Notes: generated by a model from the sequence alone, not told the origin. Positions 41,562-54,571 are shown, numbered from the stretch's first letter. The stretch is DNA of 64,000 nt from Amaranthus tricolor (GCF_026212465.1 NC_080058.1:19549041-19613040), one strand, 5' to 3'. Program-made: numbers and translations.

Positions 41562-44500
41562 TTGCAGGTTCTAGTGAGGGGGAACAACTCATGGTATCTC
41601 GATAGTGGGTGTTCCAAGCACATGATAGTTGATAGATCGAAATTTCTCTCACCGGAAACCTATGATGGGGGAACTGTGACTTTCGGTGACAACATGAAAG
41701 GTAAAATCATCGCCAAAGGAAAAGTAGGAAGGTCAAGTTCCCATGCAATTGATAATGTATTTTTAGTCGAGAATTTAAAACATAATTTGCTAAGTATTGT
41801 CTCAGGAGACACTATTCTGGAAGGAATCCAAAAAGGGAACACTTATGTTATGGACATCAACACTATTCCCAAATCGAATCTAACTTGTCTTAGTGTCATA
41901 CAAGAAGACCCTCTTCTTTGGCACAAATGTCTAGGTCATGCTAGCTTTTCTTTGATTAATACATTAAGATTAAAAGACCTAGTAAAAGGATTGTCATCCA
42001 TTAAATATCTAAAGGATGGAATTCGCTATCCCTGTGCCAAAGGAAAACATGTGAGGTCGTCCTTTAAACCTAAGAATGTAGTGATCACCTCAAAACCGCT
42101 TGAATTAATCCATATGGATCTTTGTGGACCTATGAGAATTCAAAACCGCAGTGGCAAACAATATGTATTTGTTATTGTTGACGATTACAGTAGATTTACA
42201 TGGACTTTATTTTTAGTAAGCAAAGATGAAGCCTTTAATGAGTTTGTTTCTTTTGCTAATAAAATACAAAAATCTAGTAATAATCAACTTATTCACATGA
42301 GGTCAGATCATGGTAAAGAATTTGAAAATTCAAGCTTTATGTATTATTGCAATGAGCATGGCATAAGTCATAATTTTTTCCGCACCTAGAACACCACAAC
42401 AAAATGGTGTTGTAGAAAGAAAAAATGGAACATTAGAGGAAATGGCTAAAACCATGTTAATTGCTAGTGGTCTTCCTAGGAATTTTTGGGTTGAGGTTGT
42501 TAAAACTTCATGCTATATTTTAAATCGTGTACTAATCAGACCTATCACTCCTAAGACACCTTATGAATTGTTTAAAGGCGTAAAACCAAATATTTCCTAT
42601 TTTCGTGTGTTTAGATGTAAATGTTTGTTCATTTTAATGGAAAAAGAAACATAGGAAAGTTTGATGAAAGAAGTGATGAAGCAGTATTTCGTGGCTACTC
42701 ATCTCATAATAAAGCTTCTAGAGTTTACAATAAGAGAATTATGTGTGTAGAAGAATCCGTTCACATTAGTTTTGATGAAATAAATTTTATGACGAGTGAA
42801 CATGATACAAATAATTTTAAAATAGGTCTTGCAAATTTAGAAGATGATGAAGAAGTAACTAGAGAGAAAGATCATAAAACAATCGAAGAACAATTGATTC
42901 AAGAACAAACAGAAGTACCTAACCAAGCATAACAGCCGGAAAATGAGGACCAGCAAGGTGTTCCCAATGCAGTTGTTCCCAGGAATGAACAAGATGATCA
43001 GAATGAAGCTTAGTAGAATAACAATCAAGTCAATGACCTGTTTCCACAACTGTTTCTACAAGAGAATTCTTGCCCAAACCGTGAAATATCAAAAATGTCA
43101 TCCACTTGACTTGATTATTAGTGATCTAAATAAAGGCACACAAACCAAGTTCCAAATAAGAAATTTTTGTGCACACTTTGCGTTCCTCTCAACATTGGAA
43201 CCCAAAAATCACGAAGAAGCCTTAAAAGATTCCGCATGAGTTGCTGCCATGCAAGATGAATTTAATGAATTTGAAAGAAATAAAGTGTGACATTTATAAC
43301 TGCAACCAAAACACAAAAAGGTGATTGGACTAAAAGGGGTATTTAGGAACAAATTGAATGAACATGGAATCATAGTAAGAAACAAAGCAAGGCTCATGGT
43401 TAAAGGGTACAATGAACAAGAAGGAATCGATTATACAGAGACATTTGCTCCTGTAGCCAGGTTAGAGGCTATCGGAATTCTAATTTCTTTTGTTGCTTTT
43501 ATGAATTTTAAATTATATCAAATGGATGTCAAATGTGCTTTCTTGATGGTTTTCTTGATGAAGAAGTCTTTGTGGAACAACCCCCGGGCTTTGAAAATCC
43601 TTCATTTCTTGATCATGTCCATAAGCTTGATAAAGCTCTTTATGGACTAAAAAAAGCTCCTAGACAATCGTATGAAAGATTATCAAAGTTTTTAATTAAA
43701 AATAATTTTGTTAGAGGTAAATTGACAAAACCTTATTCTTCAATAATAAAGGTTCTGATATTTTAGTTGTTCAAATTTATGTTGATGATATTATTTTTGG
43801 TGCAACCAATGAATCGCTATGTAAGAATTTGCCAACCTTATGAGTGCTGAATTTGAAATGAGTATGATGGGAGAATTAAATTTCTTCCTTGATTTGCAAA
43901 TTAAACAAACAGCTAATGGAATATTTATTCATCAACAAAAATATATAAAACAACTTCTGAAGAAATATGGTTTAAATAATGCTAAAACAAACCACACACC
44001 TATGGCTACAAATGTTAGATTAGATGAAGATTCAAATGGTATAGATGTTGATCAAACCATGTATAGAGTCATGATTGGTTCTTTATTATATCTAACCGCT
44101 AGTAGACCCGATATTGCCTTTAGTGTTGGTTTATGTGCTAGATTTCAATCAAATCCCAAAGAATCACATCATACATCAGTAAAAAGAATTTTGAGATATT
44201 TCAAGGGAACAGATGACTTGTCCCTATTTTATCCTAAAAGTGATGTCTATGATTTGAAAGTTTATAGTGATGCAGATTATGCAGGGGATCTTGTAAACAA
44301 AAAAAGCACTTCAGATATAGTACAATTCCTTGGCTCTTGCTTAGTGTCTTGGTGTTCCAAGAACAAAACACCATTGCATTTTCCACTGCAAAAGCAGCAA
44401 TAGCTTGCTGTTTCCAAATGTTGTGGATCAAACAACAGCTAAGAGACTTTGGTATTAAGTTTGAATGTGTTCCTATTTAGTGTGATAATACTAGTGCCAT

Positions 44501-44708
44501 ATGCATATCTAAAGATCATGTGCATCATTCTAGAGTTAAACATATTCATATAAGACATGATTTTCTCAAGGATAATGCGGAAAATAAAAATATAACTGTT
44601 AAGCATGTTAATACTAATGAGCAAATAGCAGATATTATGACTAAACCACTTCCAAGGGAACAACATGAAAGCATGAGATTGGAACTTAACATGATCAAGC
44701 TCCATTAA
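41562..44708 (+). pseudogene. pol: Element A pol polyprotein (PR-IN-RT-RNase H), broken
   Basis: The domains run in copia order. Aspartic protease with intact DSG in WYLDSGCSKHM (41,590-41,625), with ~30 residues lost shortly after relative to B. Integrase zinc-binding region (LLWHKCLGH, later PCAK). Integrase core (HMDLCGPMR, VDDYSRFTW, RSDHGKEFEN). Reverse transcriptase ([37 protein letters not shown], then YVDDIIFGA at about 43,780-43,805). RNase H (YSDADYAGD, MTKPLPREQH). A frameshift near 42,380, several indels between 43,540 and 43,830, and stops (DSA*, KV*HL*, PI*CDNT) break the frame. The encoded steps would be polyprotein cleavage, cDNA synthesis and integration. Confidence 0.92.
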
Positions 44709-45262
44709 AGTTTATGGCAAGCTTTCTCCTCAAAGCAAAATAAAAATTGGAAGGTTGATTCATCCACAAAAACCCTAGTTAAGAAATTAATCATTGAAAG
44801 GTTTAGGTATGCAGTTATTTAAACTATGTGCTTTGTTTGCTTTCTTGAATGCATGTTTAAATTGATCAATCCATAAGCAACATTTGTTTTATAAATAATA
44901 GTCCTCAAACAAAAATAAATGAGGACATCATCATATTTTTCAATTTTTTTAGCATCATTATTTTATATAGATGGTCAACATAAAATAAATGAGGGTCGAA
45001 TCGAAAAAAACCGTTATTAACTACCAATTCCATGAATCTATCTACTAATAATTTATCATCCACCTTGTTCACACATACAATTAATTAAATAAATTGTAGT
45101 ACAACCCTTCAAGTAACCGTCCTTTCACCCCCTATAACTCTTCCCACATATTGCCTCACGTCATATCACTCCTTCTAAACCCTCACATCTCTTTATTCAC
45201 TTTACTCACTCTCAAAACGTCACTCTTATTCATCTTCCTCAAACACAACTTTCTTCTTCACC

Positions 45263-46579
45263 ATGACAACACCAAAAGCTACCTCCTCATCCAACAAAAC
45301 TAACAAGAAGACACCAAAAGCAACAACACCCAAGCCATTAAAGGTCGTACATGTACATCCTTCTCTGATGATTACTGCACCTCTATCCTCCTCGTTAGAT
45401 CCTAAACAATATGGCCCACCAATCTCTTCAACCATGCATGGTGGATCAAAGCACCAAAACAATTCTACCAAAAAGGAATCATCATCTAGACTATCAAAGA
45501 AAATCAAGACTGTTGATCCAAACAATCTAGAAGAAATTGCAAAGGAGATATCAGTAGGATTCTCGCTCGATAAATACTGGTATAACACTACTTCCTTTAC
45601 TCAATTGCACGCCATTATTAAGAATCAAAATTAGGAAACCCTTATGACCGATTTTTGCTGCAACCCACGTTGTCCCAATCTTATGCGTGATTTTATTTCT
45701 AACTTTTCAATTGATGATGGAGTCTGTTCAAGTGTTGTTAAGGAAATCAAAATCAAGTTTAACTGTGTGATGCTTGAAGAATGGTTTGAAGTTCCTGCTG
45801 TAGGGTGTGACACGTATCATGTTGGTACAAAGGTTGTCTTTTCAGGTTTCAATGAGAAAACTGTGTTAAAGTTTTTAGGGATTAATAGGAAGAATCAGTC
45901 ATAACACTCTGTCCCCACTACATAAATTACTCTACAACATTGTTCGAAGATTCATTTTGCCACACAACTCAAAGCGTAGCGAAGTAAATCTTCGTGATGC
46001 AACCTTAATCTATTGTTTAGAAAACCACATCAAAATCAATTTTCCTTCCTAGCTGATCTCAAATTTCTTTGACTGGATAGAGAAGAAGGTTATGGTAGGA
46101 TACGGAGGTTTATTAATATGGATTTTTAAGAAGTTTGGAGTCCCATTGGACAGCCTACAGTTCCCCATGAGTGCCAATAACAACATAGGTGTCAAATGCA
46201 TTAACAATTTACACCTAAGAGTTTCAGAAAAAGGAATCTAGAGGAAATTTCCAACGAGGATGTAGGAGAAGAAAATTCCGACGAAGATAAGGATAAGGAA
46301 GAAGAAAAAAAAAAGGATGAGGAAGAAGAAAAACAAAAGGATGAGGAAGAAGAAAATGAAAAAGAAAAAGAGGATCAGAAAATTAATAAGGAGGATCAGC
46401 AACCTGTTCCCACTGCCACAAATGATGAGGTAGAGGTTGTTTCAAAAGGGGAATAGGAAGAAGCTGGAAGTGAGGAGGAAACTTCAAAAGAAAAGGAAGG
46501 TGAGGACCCTAATGATAATATTTCTAGTGATGAAGAAATCAAGATGCCAACAAAGAAGAAGTCCTTTGTAAAACCAAGA
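45263..46579 (+). pseudogene. Element A third ORF, 5' portion (plant transposon protein-like)
   Basis: The start MTTPKATSSSNKTNKKTPKA lies ~550 bp after pol. A Ser/Thr/Lys-rich N-terminus leads into a globular region (AKEISVGFSLDKYWYNT, FISNFSIDDGVCSSVVKEIK, VPAVGCDTYHVGTKVVFSGF, KFLGINRK), like the 'putative plant transposon protein' domain and the extra ORF of Sireviruses, sometimes called env-like. From 46,255 an extremely acidic Glu/Lys/Asp tract follows, then MPTKKKSFVKP. Stops at about 45,633, 46,050 and 46,456 and a frameshift near 45,890 break it. Element B inserted at 46,585, and the frame resumes at 57,861. The function of this ORF is unknown. No membrane segment is evident, which argues against a working envelope. 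Confidence 0.8.
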
Positions 46580-46584
46580 AAAAG
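46580..46584. repeat. Target-site duplication of element B, left copy (AAAAG)
   Basis: AAAAG directly precedes the TGTAGA end of B. The matching AAAAG is at 57,856-57,860. 5 bp is the copia integrase stagger. Confidence 0.93.
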
Positions 46585-46622
46585 TGTAGACTGAGTTAGA
46601 GATGGGAACAGCAACAAGAGCG

Positions 46623-46657
<35 letters not shown>

Positions 46658-48127
46658 GAATTGTTGTTGTTATAAGTTTAAGCGTTTTTGCCCCCTTTTT
46701 GCTGAATTAAATAAAATGAATAAAGCTTAAGCTTAGAGCGAAATAACGAAAGCAACAACACGATTTTTACTTGGAAACCTTCTAGACCTAATTAGAAGGA
46801 AAAACCACGACCCAAAAGGATTTCTAAACTCTTCACTATGTTTAAGGCAATTCGTTACAATTTCATCAAACACCTTGCTTCACAAGAAGGGCATCAACTA
46901 GGCCAACTTTTCTCTCCAATTGCTTCACTCAAAGCAACTCTCTTAGCTTCACTAAAATCTAAACATTTCACTAGCTTCACTAAAAGCTATCTAATTCCCC
47001 CTAGACTCACCCAAGTCTAGTTACAATTTCTCTCTCAAAACCCTTACAAAAAGGATAAAATTCTCTAAAATAAAATCAATGACTTGCACAAGAAAATATT
47101 ATAAAATTAACTGGCGTTTTTAAAACAAAATATTTCTTGTCAATATTCCAAAAATATCGCATGAACTGACAAAGCTCATACGTTGGATACATTGAGGAAC
47201 AGCTGAATAGATCACTATTTATAGAATCAAGTTCCCTAATAAAAAGGAAGAAACCAACCACTATTCCCTTATCCCAAATAATAAGCAGAATAATGTGGAT
47301 CTTAAGATCCAAGGATATCCTACGGTTAATATCTCAAAAATAGGTATTTATCTTGACAAATTCAAGTGCACGGTTATCCTAATAATAACCGTTGTTCCCA
47401 TATACTAACAATAGGCAAATCAGCTACTGTTCCCTTTTACTAATAATAGCAGCAGTTCCCATATACTAAAATTAGTTGCAATTCCCTTTTCCATTAATAA
47501 CCACGGGTACTTAAAACTAATTATAGTCACGGTTATACTTTGCTAATAATAGGGACGGTTACCTAATTACTAATATTACGGATGGTTACCTATTTACTAA
47601 TATTAAAGATGGTTATTCTAATAATAGCTAAGGCTTCCTTAACATCAGCTGCTGTTTCTATATTTAGCCAATTTAATTATTCAGTAAATATAGACACTAA
47701 ATTAAAGGCTTATAAAATCATTAGATATTTTTGGAAAATACTTTGCCAATTAACTTTAATAATTTATAAACGCAAGAAATTAACTTTATTTAATACATCA
47801 ACGAAAAATAAAAAATATAATTAAAAACAGAATTTCAGTGGATGTATATTAAGCTGACATCAATCCAGGAACAGTGTGTTGTCTCCAATTTCCAGTTCTG
47901 TTAGAACATCAAACTTGGGAACAGTAGACCTCTTGTCTACATTTGACATCCTAAGCGATCTACTCTTCTAATCTTTTGGATCCTTTTGACACGTACATTT
48001 CCATAGACCAAGTCATAGGTACTTTCAACGATCATAGTCAAGACCGGATATCAACCTGCACACAATCTCTAAAAACATATTCGTTTAAATAAAGTGTAGT
48101 CATCATCAAAACTTAAGAGGTCCAAAA
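46585..48127 (-). repeat. Element B 3' LTR
   Basis: 1,543 bp running (plus-strand reading) from TGTAGACTGAG to GGTCCAAAA. It aligns end to end with the 5' LTR at 56,339-57,855. The element-strand start is TTTTGG where the 5' LTR has TGTTGG. A 33 bp G run at 46,624-46,656 is expanded relative to the 5' LTR. Confidence 0.95.
46624..46656 (+). repeat. Poly-G run, 33 bp, in the element B 3' LTR
   Basis: 33 consecutive G on the plus strand just before TGAATTGTTGTTG. The equivalent site in the 5' LTR (from about 56,375) has about 9 G, and element A's LTRs have short C runs (C5 to C7) broken by other bases there. The tract grew after B inserted, or its length is an assembly effect. Confidence 0.93.
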
Positions 48128-48142
48128 AATTCCCCCTTTTTA
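48128..48142 (-). other. Element B 3' polypurine tract
   Basis: On the element strand AAAAAGGGGGAATT precedes the 3' LTR. This is the plus-strand DNA priming site of reverse transcription. It is identical in core to A's tract at 59,198-59,210. Confidence 0.88.
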
Positions 48143-49044
48143 ATGATGACAAACTTTTAAACAAACTTAAACAAAAATAGAGTAAGATCAATAATATAGA
48201 GCATGCCAGAGATTAAAACAACGCTACATAACTTAGTAAATTAATTCATTACAATATAATGTACCAAGCATATCTTAAAAATAGATTACTCTAATAATTA
48301 GAATTATTTAAAATAACTTAAGGATAATCAAGGCATCGGAAGTAGTTTATAGCTTAAGGCTTGAAATAAATCTACATATAACAAAACTTACCAAGATTCT
48401 AAGCAATGTCTGAATTTTATCATAGCATTCATATAATAATAAAAATTAGAGCATAGAGCATAAGCAATGAAAGTAATATAAAAATAAACATCTAATAATA
48501 ACTTACTGAATCAGTTTCAATTAATCAGAACTAAATTTATCAAGAACATACTAGTCATATATTTATCTCAATTATATCAGAGCATGTAGATGCAATTCAT
48601 CTCAATTATATCAGAGCATGTATTAGTTAGTAGAACATAGCATTTAGAACATAGAACATAGCCACAATCCTAATGTACAACAGAATAGATACTTATATAA
48701 ACCAAGCATACTCAAGCATCATTTAAGTTTGTGCCAAATATTCCCCCTTTTGACATCAATCAAAAAGAAGTAGGATAAACAAACCACAACACTAAACATA
48801 TAGATATATTTAAAGAGAGAATTAAGATGCAATGATCAAAAGTAAGTACGAAGAAATGCAAGCATGATATGCAGGGAAAAATTGTCACAGACAGTAATTA
48901 GCATAAAAGAAAATGATGTTCAACAAAATATCAATTACAAGTAGTGTACCCCCAACTGCTACAATTTAAAGATATAAGAATAATAATGTTTGAATAGTTG
49001 ACGGTTAGAACAATTAAAATATTAAAATGTAGCAGGAGAAGGAA
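48143..49044 (-). other. Element B noncoding region between third ORF and 3' LTR
   Basis: AT-rich, no frame. It contains a second polypurine tract (CAAAAGGGGGAATA on the element strand, 48,739-48,752) and a 34 bp direct repeat of CTCAATTATATCAGAGCATG at 48,567 and 48,601. The parallel region in A is 58,265-59,197. Confidence 0.75.
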
Positions 49045-50880
49045 TCAAGGTGCAGGCGCTTCTTCATCAACGTATTCGGTCTCCACCTCAAATGTATCAA
49101 GTTTAGCATCTAGACGGGCTTCCATCTGGGTCATTTTTTCAACAAGTGAGGTAAAGGAGACACGAATCTCATCTTGAAATGCAAAGAAACTAGACTGCAA
49201 ATCATTAAGCTTCAGGAGAATAGAAAATAAAGGGGCTGTGGGAACAGTAGTGTGATCAAAGCCATGGTTTAGTGAGGTGTGAGTGGGAATTGGTTGTGGT
49301 GAAGATGGTATGGGTGATGGTGGTGGTGATGGAAAATGATGGGATGATGGTCTGGTTGGCTTTGGTGAGGAAGGATTGCTTAGTTCAGTAGTTTTGTGAG
49401 AGGTAGAGTCATCATCAAGAATCACAACCGGTCTTTTCCCTTTAGAAGCCAGCCTTCTACTACTCCTAGGTGTTGGACTAGGCTACTTCTCAACAGGCAC
49501 TGTGACTTCCTCATTACTAACATCATTTTCCTCTTTGTCCTTCTCCACAGCTTCATCTTCTTTCACAGCTTTCCCCTAACTAAGTACTTCCTCCTGTTCC
49601 CTTTCAGAACATCCTTCTGCCTTCCCAGTGGCAGAGCGAACAAGCTCTTGTTCCTCCTTATCAGACAAATCCTCCTCCTGATCTTTCTTTTCTTCATCAG
49701 TTTTATTGGTTTCCTCTTTTTCGTTAGAATGGACATCAATCTATTCAGCAACATTCTCTAGGATCCCATTTTCATTTAATTTCAAGAGCAAGTTATTCAA
49801 ACACTTAGCACCTATTTTGTTGTTAGGACCCATAGGGAAGTTTAAACCTTCAAGGGGAACACCAAATTTTCTAAAAACGCAAGACAACAAGCCTCCATAT
49901 CCTACCATACATTTCTTAGCAATTTAATCACTCAAGTGAGAAATCATCAAAGAAGGAAAGTTAATTTTAATGTGGTTGGCCATACAGTAAATTAAAGTAG
50001 CATCTCGTAGGTTTACTTCACTATGTTTGGAATTATGCGGTAAAATAAATCTACATGCTATGTTGTAGAGCAACTTGTGTAAAGGAGACAGTACGTTATG
50101 CCTAACTTTTCCTCTTTTTTCATTTATTCCCAAGAATTTCCACACATTTTTCTCATCAATACTCGAAAAAACTATTTTAGACCCAACATGGTACACATCA
50201 AAACCAGTGGCCGGCACTCCAAGCCACTCACCCAACATCAAATTGTTGAACTCGATTTTTACCTCCTTGACTTTACTAGTACAGACACCATTATCAATTG
50301 AAAATTTTGAAATAAACTCACGCATCAAATCAGGGTATATGGGATTACAACAATATTCAGCCATTAGTGATTCCCAGTATTGATTATTCAAAATTGCATG
50401 AAGTTGAGGGAAGAGAGTGGATTCATACCAGTGTTTGTCCAAACCAAAACCTACGATCATTTCTTTAAATATCTCTTCTGCGTTGTGGGGAACAACAATC
50501 TTTTCCCTCTTGGCTAATTTTGATAGTGATTTTTTTATGGTAGAGTCAATGGGTCTTTTGCTACCCACATGCATCCTTGAAACGCTAGGTGTACCCGGCT
50601 GTTCTTGAGACGATGGCTCAAGTGCTGCAATCTGTGGCGATAATTGGACCACCTTGACTGGTTTAGGTTGTGTGATTTTAGGTGTTTTGTTGGATCGTTT
50701 ACTAGATGATGATTTTAGGGATTTAATGGTTGATTCTGTGATTTGGGGAAGAGGAAACAGTAGGGAATGTGAGAGATTTCTGGTTTGAAGATTGTTGGTT
50801 TGGAATGATGAAGTGATTATGGTGTGATGTGAGGGAGTGCTTATATTGATTGTGAGGGGACGGATACTAAGGGGTTTCAA
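49045..50880 (-). pseudogene. Element B third ORF (plant transposon protein-like), broken
   Basis: It begins at ATG 50,880 (MKPLSIRPLT). A Ser/Thr/Lys-rich lead (SSSKRSNKTPKITQPKPVKV) is followed by the globular region (FKEMIVGFGLDKHWYEST, REFISKFSIDNGVCTSKVKE, GEWLGVPATGFDVYHVGSKI, RDATLIYCMANHIKINFPS), to a stop at 49,924. The frame then continues in broken form through an acidic Glu/Asp/Lys tract (about 49,780-49,500) to a last block at 49,425-49,045 with a Pro-rich stretch and a heptad-like helix (LVEKMTQMEARLDAKLDTFE), ending YVDEEAPAP. Domain order matches A. The role is unknown; the extra ORF of Sireviruses has been called env-like, but no signal peptide or membrane segment is visible. 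Confidence 0.8.
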
Positions 50881-51248
50881 TACACTTTAATTTATGCGTG
50901 TGTACAAAGTGTATGAAAGGGAAGTTAACGGTATTATGAACCATTACGATGATTCGACTCCCACTTTTTAAATCCAATTGCGTTAACCATCAAAAAGTTG
51001 CTGGAATATATAAAAATATAGAAATTGAAGAATATGAAATAATTTTATGAGAATAAAATAAATAGAAATTTTATGCTTCTTTAGTCTGATGAATTTAAAC
51101 ATACAAGCATGAGAGCATTCACAGTATATACTTTTAAATAACTGCGTACCTAATCCTTTCGATAATTGATTTTTCAATCAAGATTTTTGCGGTTGATTGA
51201 CCTTTTCATTTTTCATTTTGCCTCGGAGAATCATACTTGTCACTTACT
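50881..51248 (-). other. Element B spacer between pol and third ORF
   Basis: AT-rich sequence with no coding signal, matching the 44,709-45,262 spacer of element A. It may hold the signal by which the third ORF is expressed, but none is recognisable. Confidence 0.6.
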
Positions 51249-54200
51249 TCAATGTAGCTTAATCATGCCAAGTTCTAATCTCATTTTTCGTGTTGTTCCC
51301 TTGGAAGTGGTTTTGTCATGATGTCAGCTATTTGGTCATTAGTGTTTACATGCTTGACAATCATATTTTTATTTTCAACATTGTCCTTAAAAAAATGATG
51401 TCTAATGTGGATATGTTTTACTCTAGAATGATGCACTGGATCTTTAGATATACAGATGGCACTGGTATTATCGCAATAAATAGGAACACACTCAAACTTA
51501 ATACCAAAATCTCTTAGCTGCTGTTTTATCCAAAGCGTTTGGAAACATCAAGCTGCTGCTGCAACATATTCTGCTTCCGCAGTGGATAATGCAACGGTGT
51601 TTTGTTTTTTGGAACACCATGATACTAAACATGAGCCAAGAAATTGTACCATACTTGAATTACTTTTTCTGTTCAGAAGATCTCCTTCATAATTTGCATC
51701 ACTAAAACCTTTCAAGTCATAGACATCACTTTTAGGGTAAAATAGGGACAAGTCATCTGTTCCCTTCAAATATCTTAAAATTCGTTTTACTGCTGTGAGA
51801 TGTGATTCTTTATGATTAGACTGGAATCTAGCACATAAACCAACACTTAAAGCAATATCGGGTCTACTAGCAGTTAGATATAACAAAGAGCCAATCATGC
51901 CTCGATACATAGTTTGATCAATATTTGTTCCATTTGGGTCTTCATCTAATCTAACATTAGTAGCCATAGGTGTATGGTTAGTTTTAGCATTATTCAAGCC
52001 ATAATTCTTGAGAAGTTCTTTTATATATTTTTGTTGGTGAATAAAGATACCATTTGCTGTTTGTTTAATTTGCAAACCAAGGAAGAAGTTTAGTTCTCCC
52101 ATCATACTCATTTCAAATTCAGTGCTCATAAGGTCAGCAAATTCTTTACACAACAATTCATTAGTGGCTCCAAAAATAATATCATCAACATATATTTGAA
52201 CAACTAAAATATCAGAACCTCGATTCTTAAAGAATAAGGTTTTGCCGATTTGACCTCTGACAAAGTTATTTTCTATCAAAAACTTTGATAGTCTTTCATA
52301 CAATTACCTAGGAGCTTGTTTTAAGCCATAAAGAGCTTTATCAATCTTGTACACATGATCAAGACAAGAGGTATTTTCAAAGCCTGGGGGTTGTTCAACA
52401 AAAACTTCATCAAGAAAACCATTTAAGAAAGCACATTTCACATCCATTTGATATAATTTAAAGTTCGTGAATGCAGCAAAAGAAATTAAAATTATAATAG
52501 CCTCTAACCTTGTTACGGGAGCAAATGTCTCGGTATAATCAACTCCTTCTTGTTGATTGTACCATTTGGCCACGAGTCTTGCTTTGATTCTTATAATTAT
52601 TCCATGCTCATCTAATTTGTTCCGAAATACCCATTTTAGACAAATTACCTTTTTGTGTTTTGGTTTAGGTTCTAAATGCCATACTTTATTTCTTTCAAAT
52701 TCATTCAATTCATCTAGCATGGCTACGATCCATTTGGAATCTTTTAGAGCTTCTTCGTGATTTTTGGGTTCAAGTGATGATAGGAACGCAATGTGTGCAC
52801 AAAAGTTTTTCATTTGGGATCTGGTTTGTGTTCCCTTATTCAAATCACTTACAACCAAATCAAGGGGATGACATTTTTGATATCTCTAAGGTTTGGGCAC
52901 AAATTCTCTTGTGGGAACAGTAGTATGCTCGGGATCATTCGCTTGATTGTAGTTCTATTCAGCTATTGGATCAGCCTGCTCATTTGTGGGAACAGCTGCA
53001 TTGGGAACAGTCTGCTGGTCCTGATGTACTGGCAGTTCCTGATCATGATCAGACCTTTCTGCTTCTTGTATAGGTTGTTCACCTGCTGTTCCTTGATCTT
53101 GCACTTTCATTTCTTCTTCATCGTCCTCTAGATTTGCAAGACCTATTGTAAAATTATTTATATCCTGTTCACTTGTCAAAAAGTTAGTTTCATCAAAGAT
53201 AATGTGAACGGATTTTTCTACGCTCATTGTTCTTTTATTGTAAACTCTGTAGGCTTCACTATTTGATGAATAGCCAAGAAATACTGCTTCATCACTTTTT
53301 TCATCAAACTTTCCTATATTTCGTTTTCCATTAACATGAAAAAACATTTGCATCCAAACACACGAAAATAGAAAATATTTGGTTTCACCTTTAAGCAATT
53401 CATAGGGTGTCTTTGAGGTGATGGGTCTTATTAATACACGATTAAATATATAACATGCAGTATTGACAGCGTCGGCCAAAAAATTTCTAGGTAGACCACT
53501 AGCAATTAACATGGTTCTAGCCATTTCCTTTAAAGTTCTATTTTTTCTTTCTACCACACCATTTTGTTGTGGTATTCTTGGTGCAGAAAAATTATGACTT
53601 ATTCCATGTTCATTGCAATAATTCATAAAGCTTGAATTTTCGAATTCTGTTCCATGATCTGACCTTATGTGAATAAGTTGATTATTGGTAGATTTTTGTA
53701 TTTTGTTAGCAAAAGAAACAAACTCATTAAAAGCTTCATCTTTGCTTACTAGAAATAAAGTCCATGTAAATCTACTATAATCATTAACAATAACAAACAT
53801 ATATCTATTGCCAATACGGCTTTGTATTCTCATAGGTCCTCACAGATCCATATGTATTAATTCAAGCAGTTTATAGGTGGTCACAACATTCTTTGATTTA
53901 AAAGATGACCTTACTTGTTTTCGTTTGGCACAAGGATCACAAATTTCATCCTTTAGGAATTTTATGGATGGTAATCCTCTTACTAGGTCTTTTGATCTTA
54001 AGGAGTTAATCAAAGTATAGGTAGCATGACCCAGACGTTTATGCCAAAGAAGTGGGTCGTCTTCTATAACACTTAGACTGGATTTGGGAACAGTGTCGAG
54101 GTCCACAACATAAGTGTTCCCTTTTCTTATTCCTTCAATAACTGCGTCTTTTGTGTGATTCCTAGAAATAATGCACTTTTCAGAAGTAAAGTTTACAGAG

Positions 54201-54571
54201 TTACCTTTATCGCAAAACTGAGAAATGCTAAGTAAGTTATATTTCAAATTCTCGACTAAAAATACATTATCGATTGCATGGGAACTTGACCTTCCTACTT
54301 TTCTTTTGGCGATTATCTCACCCTTCATATTGTTACCGAAGGTCATAGTTCCTCCATCATAGGCTTCTAGTGAGAGAAATTTTGATTTGTCACCTGTCAT
54401 GTGCTTGGAACACCCACTGTTGAGATACCAGGAGTTGTTCCCCCTCACTTGGACCTGAAAAAAATTAATTGTTAGTAACAGAAACCCAAGCTTTCTTGGG
54501 TTCTTTGTCAATTTTACATGAATCAGCTTTCTTAATTCATATGTTATCGACGTAGTTTCTATTGGAGACAA
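51249..54571 (-). pseudogene. pol: Element B pol polyprotein (PR-IN-RT-RNase H), broken
   Basis: Copia order on the minus strand. In the protease the catalytic motif reads LNSGCSKHM, with Asn in place of the catalytic Asp (element A keeps DSG). Integrase zinc region (LLWHKRLGH, CDPCAKRK); integrase core with a stop at HMDL* where A has HMDLCGPM, and VNDYSRFTW where A has VDDYSRFTW; then RSDHGTEFEN and [54 protein letters not shown], and an intact YVDDIIFGA at about 52,180-52,205. RNase H: FSDANYEGD, TAEAEYVAAAA, MTKPLPREQH. Stops lie at about 53,836, 52,953 and 52,303, and a 1 nt loss occurs near the end. RT appears better preserved than PR and IN. Confidence 0.93.

Noticed and set aside
45263..46579. 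Third ORF as a true retroviral envelope
   Set aside because: No signal peptide, membrane anchor or glycoprotein features; similarity is to plant transposon-type proteins.
46838..47824. Small frames in the element B LTRs (also 56,803-57,551)
   Set aside because: They occur in both LTRs with equal decay and no domain; LTRs are noncoding.
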